Shown here: piece after piece, positions 46,737 to 55,906 of the stretch
Layout: every line of letters starts with the position of its first letter
How positions within the stretch are numbered: the stretch's first letter is position 1
Assembly: GCA_028694915.1 (NCBI GenBank)
Contig: JAQVJY010000003.1
Location: 62,001 to 126,000, forward strand
DNA from: Paludibacteraceae bacterium
Lineage (GTDB): Bacteria > Bacteroidota > Bacteroidia > Bacteroidales > Paludibacteraceae
DNA length: 64,000 bases
Direction of reading: 5' to 3'
Notes under the pieces: model-generated
Seen by the model: the letters and a program-made list of their open reading frames with translations, nothing else
What the model was told of the DNA's origin: nothing
The model's database searches: none
Program-made: the position numbers and the translations under genes

Positions 46737-46770
46737 ACAATGGCCGCTCAACAGAGTGGCCATTGTTATT
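46737..46770 (+). terminator. intrinsic terminator after rpoC
   Basis: ACAATGGCC (46737-46745) pairs with GGCCATTGT (46758-46766), extended inward by GCTC/GAGT, followed by TATTTAT. Ends the rpl-rpo transcription unit. Confidence 0.85.
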
Positions 46771-46826
46771 TATAATCCAACACCGATTAAATCCTTATAT
46801 CAATTTCGACAAAAAACGGTGAGTAT

Positions 46827-46856
46827 TTGGTAATTAAAATATTTTTATTACCTTTG
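46827..46856 (+). promoter_or_regulatory. Bacteroidota-type promoter of rimP-nusA-infB
   Basis: TTG (46827-46829), 19 bases and TACCTTTG (46849-46856) match the consensus. The implied leader is about 65 bases and contains the hairpin at 46882-46900. Confidence 0.8.
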
Positions 46857-46881
46857 TAGCGTTGATTATGAAACGTGTGTA

Positions 46882-46900
46882 GGGGACTCGAAAAGTCCCC
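46882..46900 (+). promoter_or_regulatory. leader hairpin upstream of rimP
   Basis: GGGGACT (46882-46888) and AGTCCCC (46894-46900) form a perfect 7-bp stem with loop CGAAA, followed by TTCTTC and 20 further bases before the rimP ATG. GC-rich against an AT-rich background, so it looks selected. It could be a 5' stabiliser or an attenuation or autoregulatory element of the nusA operon. Confidence 0.5.
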
Positions 46901-46925
46901 TTCTTCGTACAATACATTACAAGTT

Positions 46926-47393
46926 ATGATTAATAAAGAGACTATAAAACAATTAGTTAACGATAAAATAGCGCTTTCCGACTATTTTTTGGTAGATGTT
47001 ACCGTGTCGACTAGTAATCACATTGTAGTAGAAATTGACACTCAAAATGGTGTCAATATTGATTTTTGTGCTGAACTAAGCCGTCATATTGAGTCTCAAC
47101 TCGACCGCGAAGTGGAAGATTACGAACTAGAAGTAGGTTCGGCAGGTCTTACAGCTCCATTCAAAGTGATTGAACAATATCACAAAAACAAAGGTAACGA
47201 AGTAGATGTATTGACCAAAGAAGGCAAAAAAATAACTGGTATCCTCACCGAAGTGACCCCCGACACATTTACCGTTACCGTAGAAAAAATGGTAAAACCT
47301 GAAGGAGCAAAACGCAAAGTGTTGCACAAGGAAGATACCATCTTGCATTATGATTCTGTAAAATATACCAAACATATAATTAAGTTTAAATAA
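46926..47393 (+). CDS. rimP: ribosome maturation factor RimP
   Basis: 155 residues. Start at 46926 (MINKETIKQLV) rather than an upstream in-frame codon that lies in the leader hairpin. The N-terminal domain shows FLVDVTVSTSNHIVVEIDTQNGV and DCAELSR-type features (FCAELSRHIESQLD), followed by YELEVGSAGLTAPFK and a C-terminal SH3-like barrel (ITGILTEVTPDTFTVTVEK). RimP helps 30S subunit maturation. First gene of rimP-nusA-infB, 2 bases before nusA. Confidence 0.9.
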   Translation: MINKETIKQLVNDKIALSDYFLVDVTVSTSNHIVVEIDTQNGVNIDFCAELSRHIESQLDREVEDYELEVGSAGLTAPFKVIEQYHKNKGNEVDVLTKEGKKITGILTEVTPDTFTVTVEKMVKPEGAKRKVLHKEDTILHYDSVKYTKHIIKFK

Positions 47394-47395
47394 CT

Positions 47396-48649
47396 ATGGC
47401 TAAAACTGAAAATGTCAATTTAATTGACACCTTCGCGGAGTTTAAAGAGCTTAAAAACATCGACCGCTCTACTATGATTTCTATCTTAGAGGAGTCTTTT
47501 CGCAGTGTTATCTCGAAAATGTTCGGCTCTGACGAGAATTACGACGTTATTATCAACCCTGACAAAGGCGACTGTGAAATTTTCCGCAGCCGTACAGTAG
47601 TGGAAGACGATGAGTTGACCGATCCTAATTTGGAAATTTCATTGACCGATGCTAAAAAAATTGAAGAAGATTACGAAGTGGGTGAAGAAGTAACCGACCA
47701 AGTAGATTTCTTATCATTTGGTCGTCGTGCGGTGTTAAATTTACGTCAAACATTAGCATCTAAAATTCTCGACATTCAAAAAGATGGTCTTTTTAGTCGC
47801 TACTCAGAAATGGTAGGCCAAGTGGTAACGGGCGAAGTTTACCAAGTTTGGAAAAAAGAGATTCTTTTACTCGACGACGAAGGTAACGAAATGTTATTGC
47901 CAAAAACAGAACAAATTCCAAGTGATTTCTACCGCAAAGGCGAAGTAGTTCGTGCCGTGGTTGATAAAGTGGAAAACAAAAATAACAATCCTAAAATCTA
48001 TCTTTCACGTACCTCTCCTCTATTTTTAGAACGTCTGTTCGAATTGGAAGTACCTGAAATTCACGACGGATTGATTACTATCAAAAAAATTGCTCGTATT
48101 CCTGGCGAACGCGCTAAAATTGCCGTAGAATCATACGACGATCGTATCGATCCAGTAGGAGCTTGCGTGGGCGTAAAAGGTACACGTATTCATGGTATTG
48201 TACGTGAATTGCGTAACGAAAATATTGACGTTATCAACTATACCAATAATTTAGGTTTATTCGTGGCACGTGCTTTAAGCCCAGCCAAAATAACCTCTAT
48301 CGAATTTGACCACGAGAATAAAAAAGCCAGTGTCTATTTGAAGCCAGAAGAAGTTTCATTAGCCATTGGTAAAGGCGGTTCAAATATCAAATTGGCAACC
48401 ATGTTATGTGGTTACACTATCGACGTATTTCGCGATGATCAAACATTGGATAGCGAAGATATCTATTTGGATGAATTTAGCGATGAAATCGACCAATGGA
48501 TTATTGACGCATTGAAGAGCATTGGCTGCGATACCGCTAAAAGCGTATTGGCTATTGCACGCGAAGAATTAATTCGTCGCACCGACCTTGAAGAGGAAAC
48601 TGTCGATGATGTATTAAAAATTTTGCACGCTGAATTCGACGCAGAATAA
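47396..48649 (+). CDS. nusA: transcription elongation factor NusA
   Basis: 417 residues: the N-terminal polymerase-binding domain (about 1-130; LEESFRSVISKMFG, NPDKGDCEIFRSRTVV), S1 domain (about 135-205; VTGEVYQVWKKEILLL), KH1 (about 230-300; REPGERAKIAV-like PGERAKIAVESYDDRIDPVGACVG) and KH2 (about 305-365; EVSLAIGKGGSNIKLATMLCGYTIDV). The acidic C-terminal repeats of the E. coli protein are reduced, as usual outside the Gammaproteobacteria. It binds RNA polymerase and nascent RNA in pausing and termination. Confidence 0.95.
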   Translation: MAKTENVNLIDTFAEFKELKNIDRSTMISILEESFRSVISKMFGSDENYDVIINPDKGDCEIFRSRTVVEDDELTDPNLEISLTDAKKIEEDYEVGEEVTDQVDFLSFGRRAVLNLRQTLASKILDIQKDGLFSRYSEMVGQVVTGEVYQVWKKEILLLDDEGNEMLLPKTEQIPSDFYRKGEVVRAVVDKVENKNNNPKIYLSRTSPLFLERLFELEVPEIHDGLITIKKIARIPGERAKIAVESYDDRIDPVGACVGVKGTRIHGIVRELRNENIDVINYTNNLGLFVARALSPAKITSIEFDHENKKASVYLKPEEVSLAIGKGGSNIKLATMLCGYTIDVFRDDQTLDSEDIYLDEFSDEIDQWIIDALKSIGCDTAKSVLAIAREELIRRTDLEEETVDDVLKILHAEFDAE

Positions 48650-48682
48650 CTATACACACACGCTAAGCAATAGGTTTAGCAC

Positions 48683-48697
48683 ACTCTGAATCAGAGT
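48683..48697. repeat. short perfect inverted repeat between nusA and infB
   Basis: ACTCTGA (48683-48689), one base, TCAGAGT (48691-48697); preceded by a second small stem GCTAA/TTAGC (48662-48666 with 48676-48680). No T-run follows. Possibly an RNA processing or protein-binding site in the 84-base gap; function unknown. Confidence 0.5.
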
Positions 48698-48733
48698 AAC
48701 ATCTATCTTTTAAAAACATTTCAATTTCAAAAT

Positions 48734-51574
48734 ATGGCAAGATTAGCACAGGTAATAAAAAAACTAAACATTGGACTTTCCACTGCGGTAGAGTTCCTCA
48801 ATAAAAAAGGGGAACAGTTGGAAAACAACCCGAATACCAAACTAACTGATGAGCAAGAAGCATTGCTTGTCAAAGAGTTTAGCACAGCCGAAACAGTAAA
48901 ATTAGAAGCTGACCGCCTAAATCACTTACGCCAAGAGAAAGAGAAAGTGGTAGAACAAGCTCCTGTCGTAGAAAAAGTGGAAGAAGTCAAAATTGAAATT
49001 GAACGTCCACACTTCAAACCAGTAGCTAAAATCGATTTAGATAGCATTGGTAAACCTAAAGCAAAAGCTGAAGAACCTAAAGTGGAAGAAGTAGTGGCGC
49101 CAAAACCTGCTCCTGTAGAACCAAAACCTGCACCTGTAGTGGTGGTTCCTGAGCCTGTAAAAGAAAAAGTGGTAGTTGCTCCTACACCTAAACCGGTGGA
49201 AGTAAAACAACCAAAAGTTGTAAAACCAGAACCAGTAGAAGTGCCAACAACACCTTCAAACGATGTGTTCACGCTACGTAAAGTAGAAGTGGAAAACCAT
49301 ATCAAAATGGTTGGTAAAATAGACTTAGACGCTATAAACAACTCCACTCGCCCTGCTAAAAAGAGCAAAGAAGAAAAACGTAAAGAACGCATTGACAAAG
49401 AACGTGTAGAGTTTCAAAAAAAGAAACCTATCGTAAAAGCACCTGCAACTGACGCAGCCACTGTTGTTCCTAAGAAATCGAACATGCCTAACCTCGTTCT
49501 GAAAGCAGACTTAAATTCAGAAGATGCCAAGAAAAAACGTAAACGTATTGGCGGTAATGAGCGTGTTGAAATCAATAAATCGGTGTATGCCAACACCCCA
49601 AACACCAATACGGCTGGTGGAGCCAATAACAAGAAATTTGTAAAACGTTCACCACACGTAGCGGCAGTAAACGAAGAAGATGTAGCTAAACAAGTTAAAG
49701 AAACATTAGCACGTTTAACCCAAGGTAAAAAAGGCAATAAAAAATCGGCTGAATACCGTAAAAATAAACGCGAAATAAACATTCAACGTCTACAAGATCA
49801 AGCTGATGCAGAGCGTCAAGCAGAATCAATCTTGAAATTGACCGAATTCGTAACTGCCAACGAGTTGGCTACGATGATGAACGTAGCAGTAACACAAGTT
49901 ATTCAAACCTGTTTTAACTTGGGCTTGTTCGTTTCTATCAACCAACGTTTGGATGCAGAAACGATCAACATTGTGGCTGATGAATTTGGTTTTAAAACCG
50001 AGTTTGTGAGTGCCGACGTTGTAAATGCTATTAGCGAAGCAGAAGATAAAGAAGAAGATTTACAACCACGTTCGCCAATTGTCACTGTTATGGGACACGT
50101 TGACCACGGTAAAACTTCGTTACTTGACTATGTTCGTAAAGCCAACGTTATTGCTGGCGAAGCTGGTGGTATTACACAGCACATCGGTGCCTACAATGTA
50201 AAATTGGACGACGGACGCCGCATCACATTCTTAGATACTCCTGGTCACGAAGCGTTTACCGCCATGCGTGCTCGTGGTGCTAAAGTAACCGATATCGCTA
50301 TTATTATTGTAGCAGCTGACGATGGCATCATGCCTCAAACTGTAGAAGCTATTAATCACGCTTCGGCTGCTGGTGTACCAATTGTATTTGCTATCAATAA
50401 AGTAGATAAACCAAATGCTAATCCTGATAAAATTAAGGAAGCATTGGCTGCTATGAACTACTTAGTAGAAGAATGGGGCGGAAAATATCAATCACAAGAT
50501 ATTTCGGCTAAAAAAGGAGACGGCGTGAAAGAATTACTCGAAAAAGTATTGCTTGAGGCTGAATTATTGGATTTAAAAGCCAATCCTAATCGTAAAGCAA
50601 CTGGTTCAGTTATCGAATCGACATTGGATAAAGGACGTGGTTACGTAGCCACTGTACTCGTAAGCAACGGAACACTCCATATGGGCGATGTCATATTGGC
50701 AGGAACGGCTCATGGTCGTATCAAAGCGATGTTCAACGAACGTAATCAACGTATTAAAGAGGCAAAACCAGCAGAACCTGTGATTATTTTAGGTTTGAAT
50801 GGCGCACCACAGGCTGGTGATAATTTCAATGTATTTGATCAAGACCATGAAGCACGCGACATTGCCACACGACGTGAACAATTAGCACGCGAACAAGGTT
50901 TACGTACTTCTAAACACTTAACACTCGAAGAACTTGGTCGTCGTCGCGCATTGGGCGATTTCCACGAATTGAATGTGATTGTGAAAGGTGACGTGGATGG
51001 TTCTATCGAGGCTTTATCGGATGCTTTAATCAAACTATCAACCGAAGAAATCCAAGTGAATGTGATTCACAAAGCTGTAGGCCAAATTTCGGAATCAGAT
51101 ATTATGTTGGCAGCCGCTTCGAACGCCATCATCATTGGTTTCCAAGTACGTCCATCGTCGGAAGCCCGTAAAATTGCAGAACGTGAAGAAGTAGACATTC
51201 GTTTGTATTCTATTATTTACGACGCTATCGAAGAGTTGAAAGATGCTATGGAAGGTTTACTCTCGCCAGATATTAAGGAAGAGATAACCGCCACTTTGGA
51301 AATTCGTGAAACATTCAACATTACCAAAGTAGGAACAATCGCTGGTTGTATTGTAAAAGAAGGTAAAATTAAACGTAATAATAAAATTCGACTTATCCGC
51401 GACGGTATTGTGGTGTACACAGGCCAATTGGCTTCGCTCAAACGTATGAAAGATGACGTGAAAGAAGTAGGAAATGGATTTGAATGCGGATTAAATCTTG
51501 CCAACTATAACGATATTAAAGTGGGCGACATCGTTGAAAGCTACGAAGAAGTAGAAGTAAAAAAGAGCTTATAA
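48734..51574 (+). CDS. infB: translation initiation factor IF-2
   Basis: 946 residues. A short IF2-N helix domain opens the protein ([20 protein letters not shown]), followed by a long low-complexity Pro/Val/Lys/Glu-rich linker (about 75-330) and a second IF2-N domain ([19 protein letters not shown] near 378-396). The G domain has [12 protein letters not shown] near 453-464, DTPGHEAF and NKVD; domains II-IV follow to [15 protein letters not shown]. It brings initiator tRNA to the 30S subunit. The linker length varies between species. Last gene of rimP-nusA-infB. Confidence 0.97.
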   Translation: MARLAQVIKKLNIGLSTAVEFLNKKGEQLENNPNTKLTDEQEALLVKEFSTAETVKLEADRLNHLRQEKEKVVEQAPVVEKVEEVKIEIERPHFKPVAKIDLDSIGKPKAKAEEPKVEEVVAPKPAPVEPKPAPVVVVPEPVKEKVVVAPTPKPVEVKQPKVVKPEPVEVPTTPSNDVFTLRKVEVENHIKMVGKIDLDAINNSTRPAKKSKEEKRKERIDKERVEFQKKKPIVKAPATDAATVVPKKSNMPNLVLKADLNSEDAKKKRKRIGGNERVEINKSVYANTPNTNTAGGANNKKFVKRSPHVAAVNEEDVAKQVKETLARLTQGKKGNKKSAEYRKNKREINIQRLQDQADAERQAESILKLTEFVTANELATMMNVAVTQVIQTCFNLGLFVSINQRLDAETINIVADEFGFKTEFVSADVVNAISEAEDKEEDLQPRSPIVTVMGHVDHGKTSLLDYVRKANVIAGEAGGITQHIGAYNVKLDDGRRITFLDTPGHEAFTAMRARGAKVTDIAIIIVAADDGIMPQTVEAINHASAAGVPIVFAINKVDKPNANPDKIKEALAAMNYLVEEWGGKYQSQDISAKKGDGVKELLEKVLLEAELLDLKANPNRKATGSVIESTLDKGRGYVATVLVSNGTLHMGDVILAGTAHGRIKAMFNERNQRIKEAKPAEPVIILGLNGAPQAGDNFNVFDQDHEARDIATRREQLAREQGLRTSKHLTLEELGRRRALGDFHELNVIVKGDVDGSIEALSDALIKLSTEEIQVNVIHKAVGQISESDIMLAAASNAIIIGFQVRPSSEARKIAEREEVDIRLYSIIYDAIEELKDAMEGLLSPDIKEEITATLEIRETFNITKVGTIAGCIVKEGKIKRNNKIRLIRDGIVVYTGQLASLKRMKDDVKEVGNGFECGLNLANYNDIKVGDIVESYEEVEVKKSL

Positions 51575-51622
51575 ATAAGTAGTTAACCCACGGTTTCGCA
51601 TAACGAAACAGACAATAATAGT

Positions 51623-51667
51623 AACGGTTGGTAAGTAAATAGATATTTGCTTATCAACCGTTTATTT
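51623..51667 (+). terminator. long stem-loop between infB and cvpA, terminator or attenuator
   Basis: AACGGTTG-GTAAGTAAAT pairs with ATTTGCTTA-CAACCGTT (with G-T pairs and one mismatch) followed by TATTTAT. It ends only about 10 bases before the cvpA ATG and no promoter lies between, so cvpA expression must read through it. Confidence 0.75.
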
Positions 51668-51677
51668 ATAACCGAAT

Positions 51678-52199
51678 ATGAATACATTAGATATACTTTT
51701 ATTGATTCCATTGGCCTATGGCTTAATTAATGGATTGGTCAAAGGCTTGTTTAAAGAACTGGCTTCGCTCTTGGGCATTATTTTAGGCATTTACATTGCT
51801 CGTTTATGGGCACCCGATTTGAGCCATTGGCTCGGAACATGGCTTAATTACTCCGAAAAAGTACTGGTTCCTGTATCCTATTTAGTTATTTTTGTCGTGG
51901 TGGCTGTTGGCTTGAATGTGGTAGCTTTCATGCTCGAAAAACTCATGCAATTAGTCAGTTTAGGCTGGATTAACAAATTAGGCGGTGGTGCCTTCGGTTT
52001 ATTGAAATTTGCATTGATTTTAAGTATTTTACTTAATGCATTTACCATGATCAATAATCATTTAACACTAGTTGAATCAAAAACATTGACCGAATCGTAT
52101 TTGTACACACCTGTGAAACAAGTAACGCATTATTTACCATTTTTATCATTCGACGCCTTAGAGGAGACGGCAAACAAACTCAATTCCAAACAATTATGA
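51678..52199 (+). CDS. CvpA family membrane protein
   Basis: 173 residues with four hydrophobic segments (about 5-25, 30-50, 65-88, 100-123) and the CvpA family start LDILLLIPLAYGLINGLVKGLFKELASLLGI, including the conserved glycine pattern G-x-x-x-G-x-x-K-x-x. CvpA is linked to colicin V production, biofilm and envelope stress in other bacteria, with no settled mechanism. The next gene overlaps its stop by 4 bases. Confidence 0.85.
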   Translation: MNTLDILLLIPLAYGLINGLVKGLFKELASLLGIILGIYIARLWAPDLSHWLGTWLNYSEKVLVPVSYLVIFVVVAVGLNVVAFMLEKLMQLVSLGWINKLGGGAFGLLKFALILSILLNAFTMINNHLTLVESKTLTESYLYTPVKQVTHYLPFLSFDALEETANKLNSKQL

Positions 52200-52678
52200 A
52201 AAAATTACTATTACTCATTACATTATGTATAATTGGGTGTACCACAGGAATGGCTGAACCCGATTGTAGAAAAGGGAAAATAGATTGCCAAGGCGAATGC
52301 GGTCGTATGGTCGACGAAAATGGCGATGGTTTTTGCGACCACGGCGGTTTATCGACTCCCGAAACAGAGGAAACCAGTTATCTATTATTAGAAATTATAG
52401 CTGGCACACTCATTTTATACGGTGTTTCGTTATTATTAGTCAAAACCAAACGCTACAAAAAAATAACCCATCGTAAAATTTGGAACTACCTGCTGCTCAT
52501 CACTTTTCTGGTGTCTGCATTGCTCGGTTTATGGTTGGTAGTTTTAATCAATTATGAACTTGATACTGAATTTTTCAAAAGCTATTTAACGTGGCACGTC
52601 GATTTTGGTATTGCTATGTCCATCATTGGTATTATCCATTGTATATGGCATTGGAACTATTATTTCCGTAAAAAATAA
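52196..52678 (+). CDS. membrane protein with Cys-rich, Ca-loop-like N-terminal motif
   Basis: 160 residues. Signal or lipoprotein start (lipobox-like IIGC at residues 12-15), then CRKGKIDCQGECGRMVD followed by DENGDGFCDHG (40-50), which has the D-x-N-x-D-G pattern of EF-hand or dockerin calcium loops with Cys and His added. Three membrane segments follow (about 61-80, 93-117, 133-153), with His138, His153 and His156 near the ends of the last. Similar Bacteroidota proteins are unstudied; metal or haem binding is possible. It overlaps cvpA by 4 bases and nspC starts 4 bases after it. Confidence 0.75.
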   Translation: MKKLLLLITLCIIGCTTGMAEPDCRKGKIDCQGECGRMVDENGDGFCDHGGLSTPETEETSYLLLEIIAGTLILYGVSLLLVKTKRYKKITHRKIWNYLLLITFLVSALLGLWLVVLINYELDTEFFKSYLTWHVDFGIAMSIIGIIHCIWHWNYYFRKK

Positions 52679-52682
52679 CGCT

Positions 52683-53831
52683 ATGAATACGTTCACATCA
52701 TTTGATTATACACAAATTCCATCGCCTTGTTATGTGATGGAAGAAACTTTATTGCGCCGTAATCTCGCCCTGATTAAATCGGTGAAAGAGCGCGCCAACG
52801 TGGAAATCATTTTGGCGTTCAAATCATTCGCTTTATGGAAAACATTTCCTATTATTCGCGAATACATTCCCTACTCTACCGCTAGTTCGCTCTCCGAAGC
52901 ACGCTTGGCTTACGAAGAGATGGGCAGCAAAGCACACACTTACGCACCTGTTTATACCGACCAAGAATTCGCGACAATTGCCGCTTGCAGTAGCCACATC
53001 ACGTTCAATTCGTTGGCACAATACGGGAAGTTCGGTGCAACAGCTAGAGCACAAGGCATTTCGTGCGGATTGCGCATCAATCCTGAATTTTCAGTAGTGG
53101 AAACCGATTTATATAACCCCTGTGCTCCCGGCTCGCGTTTAGGCATTATTGCCAACGAACTCGGTACACAACTGCCCGACGGCATCGAAGGATTGCATTT
53201 TCATACTTTGTGCGAATCAACATCGTACGACTTGGAACAAACGCTACAAGTGGTGGAACAACGTTTTGGACATTTCTTGCCACAAATCAAATGGTTGAAC
53301 ATGGGCGGCGGTCACTTGATGACCAAAGCTGGTTACGACACCGAACATCTCATTCAGTTGCTCCGCACATTCAACAGCCGTTATCCAAATTTACAACTGA
53401 TATTAGAACCAGGCAGCGCGTTTACGTGGCGCACAGGCGTATTGGTAAGCACCGTGCAGGATATTGTAGAAAATCACGGCATCAAAACCGCCATGCTCGA
53501 CGTGTCGTTTGCGTGCCACATGCCCGACTGTTTAGAAATGCCTTACAAACCAGCTATTATTGGAGCAACTGACGAACAACCAAATAAACCAACGTACCGC
53601 ATGGGCGGCAACAGTTGCTTAAGTGGCGACGTGGTTGGCAGTTGGAGTTTCGATCAGCCGCTACGCGTAGGCGACCGAGTGGTTTTTGAAGATATGATTC
53701 ACTACACCACCGTGAAAACCACGCAATTTAACGGTATTTCGCACCCAGCTATAGCACTGCGCCACACCGACGGCCGCGTAGAACTGCTCCGCGAATACAG
53801 TTACAACGACTACAAACACCGCATGGATTAA
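52683..53831 (+). CDS. nspC: carboxynorspermidine/carboxyspermidine decarboxylase
   Basis: 382 residues of the fold-III PLP decarboxylase family. Lys47 in ILAFKSFALWK is the PLP lysine; ISCGLRINPEFS, GLHFHTLCES, WLNMGGGHLMTKAGYD and the C-terminal MGGNSCLSGDVVG and FEDMIHYTTVK motifs are typical of NspC. It decarboxylates carboxyspermidine to spermidine in the alternative polyamine route used by Bacteroidota, with carboxyspermidine dehydrogenase elsewhere. The start at 52683 follows the membrane-protein stop by 4 bases; a longer in-frame start would overlap that gene. Agmatinase at 24967 supplies putrescine. Confidence 0.92.
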   Translation: MNTFTSFDYTQIPSPCYVMEETLLRRNLALIKSVKERANVEIILAFKSFALWKTFPIIREYIPYSTASSLSEARLAYEEMGSKAHTYAPVYTDQEFATIAACSSHITFNSLAQYGKFGATARAQGISCGLRINPEFSVVETDLYNPCAPGSRLGIIANELGTQLPDGIEGLHFHTLCESTSYDLEQTLQVVEQRFGHFLPQIKWLNMGGGHLMTKAGYDTEHLIQLLRTFNSRYPNLQLILEPGSAFTWRTGVLVSTVQDIVENHGIKTAMLDVSFACHMPDCLEMPYKPAIIGATDEQPNKPTYRMGGNSCLSGDVVGSWSFDQPLRVGDRVVFEDMIHYTTVKTTQFNGISHPAIALRHTDGRVELLREYSYNDYKHRMD

Positions 53832-53856
53832 CACCTACACGGTTACTTCGCTCACT

Positions 53857-53895
53857 TAAAAGGTTTTGGAGAAATACTTCCAAAACCTTTTTTAG
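53857..53895 (+). terminator. intrinsic terminator after nspC
   Basis: AAAAGGTTTTGGA pairs with TCCAAAACCTTTT around GAAATACT, followed by TT. Ends the cvpA-nspC unit. Confidence 0.9.
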
Positions 53896-54010
53896 TTTTA
53901 CATTAAAAAAAAGACAAAAAAATGTAACCAATTAAAAAAATAATTTGTACATTCGTCGCACCCAATACCCTGTCAAAAACGCTATTAGTAATCAATAAAC
54001 ACATACAATC

Positions 54011-54928
54011 ATGAAACAAACAACCCTAATTTTTGGATTGATTTTAATTATCAATCAAAGCTTAAAAAGTCAGGATTATGTTCCATTTCCCACAGAAAAT
54101 GTTAATTGGAACGTTTTTTATGCAGGTACATGCGAGGACGCGCCACCTGTTAATACACTGCTTCGTTACACAATTCATGGTGATACTACGATTAACGAAA
54201 TTCACTATTTAAAATTATGTCTTGAAACTGGTGACACGATTAATCCAAAAATCCGAACAATTGGTGGATTAAGAGAAAGTGATAAAAAAATATATTATAG
54301 AGGTCAAACTACTCTTGGCAGCGATAATGACGAGGAATATTTACTTTATGATTTTACAAAACAAATTGGAGATACAATAAAACATGCTTCGTACCGTAAT
54401 TTTTATTCTGTTATTCTAGACATTGACTCTGTAGAAATAGGCGATAGCTATAGGAAAAGATATCAAGTAGACAATCACTGGTTTTATCAAAATCCCGACT
54501 ATATAATAGAAGGAATTGGCAGTGTAAAAAATGGATTATTAGGACACATATCTGATATTACGACTTGTGGCACTCATTATTGGGAACACATTTGTTTCAG
54601 GGAAAATGGTATTGTTAAGTATCTAAACCCTTCATTTGATGACTGTTTTCCAAGCAATCTATTAAGTGGAGTAACACCAATTTATTATGAAAAGGATTTT
54701 GAAATATATCCCAATCCTTTTCATAATGAGATACAAATTGAGAATAAGCTCAATCATCAAGACTTGACTTTCAAACTGATTGATATAAATGGAAAAACTC
54801 TGATTGAGAAAAACATTAACAATAATAAAATTACATTAGATTTGAATATCAACTCTGGACTTTATAATGCTCTGATTGTTGACAAGAATGGAATGATTTT
54901 AATGACAAAAAAAGTAATTAAGGAATAA
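54011..54928 (+). CDS. secreted protein with T9SS C-terminal domain, unknown function
   Basis: 305 residues: signal peptide (about 1-20, ending near LKSQD), a beta-rich body with no recognised domain (WNVFYAGTCEDAPP, YLLYDFTKQIGDTIKH, DSYRKRYQVDNHWFY) and a type A T9SS sorting tail: FEIYPNPFHNEIQIEN (230-245), FKLIDINGKTLIEKNI, SGLYNALIVDKNG and KKVIKE. It is thus exported through the outer membrane by T9SS. The gene is more AT-rich than its neighbours. It lies alone between terminators, which suggests an acquired or fast-evolving surface gene. Confidence 0.8.
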   Translation: MKQTTLIFGLILIINQSLKSQDYVPFPTENVNWNVFYAGTCEDAPPVNTLLRYTIHGDTTINEIHYLKLCLETGDTINPKIRTIGGLRESDKKIYYRGQTTLGSDNDEEYLLYDFTKQIGDTIKHASYRNFYSVILDIDSVEIGDSYRKRYQVDNHWFYQNPDYIIEGIGSVKNGLLGHISDITTCGTHYWEHICFRENGIVKYLNPSFDDCFPSNLLSGVTPIYYEKDFEIYPNPFHNEIQIENKLNHQDLTFKLIDINGKTLIEKNINNNKITLDLNINSGLYNALIVDKNGMILMTKKVIKE

Positions 54929-54997
54929 CAGCTACCCTGTCGGGGCGGATATATAATCCGTAAAAAACACAAAACAAGAAATAAAAAACCTAAAACT

Positions 54998-55028
54998 AAG
55001 AAGCGTTCATTCAGACCTACGCTTCTTT
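54998..55028 (+). terminator. stem-loop after the T9SS protein gene
   Basis: AAGAAGCGT (54998-55006) and ACGCTTCTT (55019-55027) form a 9-bp stem with a 12-base loop; the following tract is TAT, so termination is probably partial. Confidence 0.55.
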
Positions 55029-55096
55029 ATCCATTAATTAACGCTTGGAAGTCTGGCGCGGAAATCTTAAAATAGAACATCTTAACAATACTAACC

Positions 55097-55813
55097 ATGC
55101 ATCAAACACTCATAGACGAACTACGATTGGCTCTGAAAACTCAAGCCGATGAAGTCACACGCCAATCGTCAAGCCGTTTTTTCAAAGAAGACCAACAGGT
55201 GTTGATTTATGGCTTAAAATCGGCTGATGCTAGCAAACTAGCCAGCGGCTTTTGTAAGCAACTAAAATCCTTTTCCAAGCAAGAGGTTTTTGCTATATGC
55301 GAAGAACTGTGGAAATCGCACTATTTGGAAGAAGCTATCATAGCGTGCAAATGTACCGAAGCATTATCGAAACAGACTGAACCTGGCGACTTTGCCGTTT
55401 TTGAACAGTGGGTAACGACATACGTCACCAACTGGGCAACGTGCGATACACTTTGCAATCATACGGTCAGCGATTTTATCATGAAATATCCCGACTATAT
55501 CGAACAATTGAAGAAGTGGGCAACTTCATCTAACCGCTGGACAAAACGGGCGGCTGCCGTCACACTGATTATTCCTGCTCGCAAAGGATTATTCCTGAAC
55601 GACGTGTTTGAAATTGCAGATATATTACTGTTGGATAGCGATGACATGGTACAGAAAGGCTACGGTTGGATGTTGAAAGCTGCCAGCGAAAGTCACCAGA
55701 CCGAAGTTTTTAATTACGTGCTCTCGAAAAAAGCGGTTATGCCACGCACCGCATTGCGCTATGCCATTGAAAAAATGCCAAAAGAATTAAAGGCAGAAGC
55801 TATGAAAAAATAA
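55097..55813 (+). CDS. AlkD-like DNA alkylation repair protein
   Basis: 238 residues, nearly all helical HEAT-like repeats, matching the DNA alkylation repair (AlkC/AlkD) family: FKEDQQVLIYGLKSADASKL, CEELWKSHYLEEAIIACKCTE, SNRWTKRAAAVTLIIPAR, DSDDMVQKGYGWMLKAASES and MPRTALRYAIEKMP. The W-x-K-R-A-A and G-W-M-L-K segments are typical of AlkD; the catalytic Asp of AlkD is plausibly in the LLLDSDDMVQKG loop, but I cannot confirm it. Such proteins remove 3-methyladenine and 7-methylguanine. It is monocistronic with a strong terminator. Confidence 0.85.
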   Translation: MHQTLIDELRLALKTQADEVTRQSSSRFFKEDQQVLIYGLKSADASKLASGFCKQLKSFSKQEVFAICEELWKSHYLEEAIIACKCTEALSKQTEPGDFAVFEQWVTTYVTNWATCDTLCNHTVSDFIMKYPDYIEQLKKWATSSNRWTKRAAAVTLIIPARKGLFLNDVFEIADILLLDSDDMVQKGYGWMLKAASESHQTEVFNYVLSKKAVMPRTALRYAIEKMPKELKAEAMKK

Positions 55814-55824
55814 AAATAACTAGA

Positions 55825-55870
55825 TAAACAACAATCGGTCACCTTAAAAAAGTGACCGATTGTTGTTTTA
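55825..55870. terminator. intrinsic terminator after the AlkD-like gene, shared stem with 58993
   Basis: AAACAACAATCGGTCAC (55825-55841) pairs with its exact complement at 55851-55867 around CTTAAAAAA. It separates two convergent genes and the long A/T ends let it act on both strands. The inner stem ATCGGTCAC recurs at 58993. Confidence 0.9.
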
Positions 55871-55906
55871 AAATTACTTTATCTTGAAATCCGGTAAATT
55901 GTTGTA

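Noticed and set aside
48922..49398. Ser/Thr/Gly-rich 158-codon frame antisense to the infB linker
   Set aside because: The repetitive look comes from the Pro/Val/Lys repeats of the IF-2 linker read backwards.
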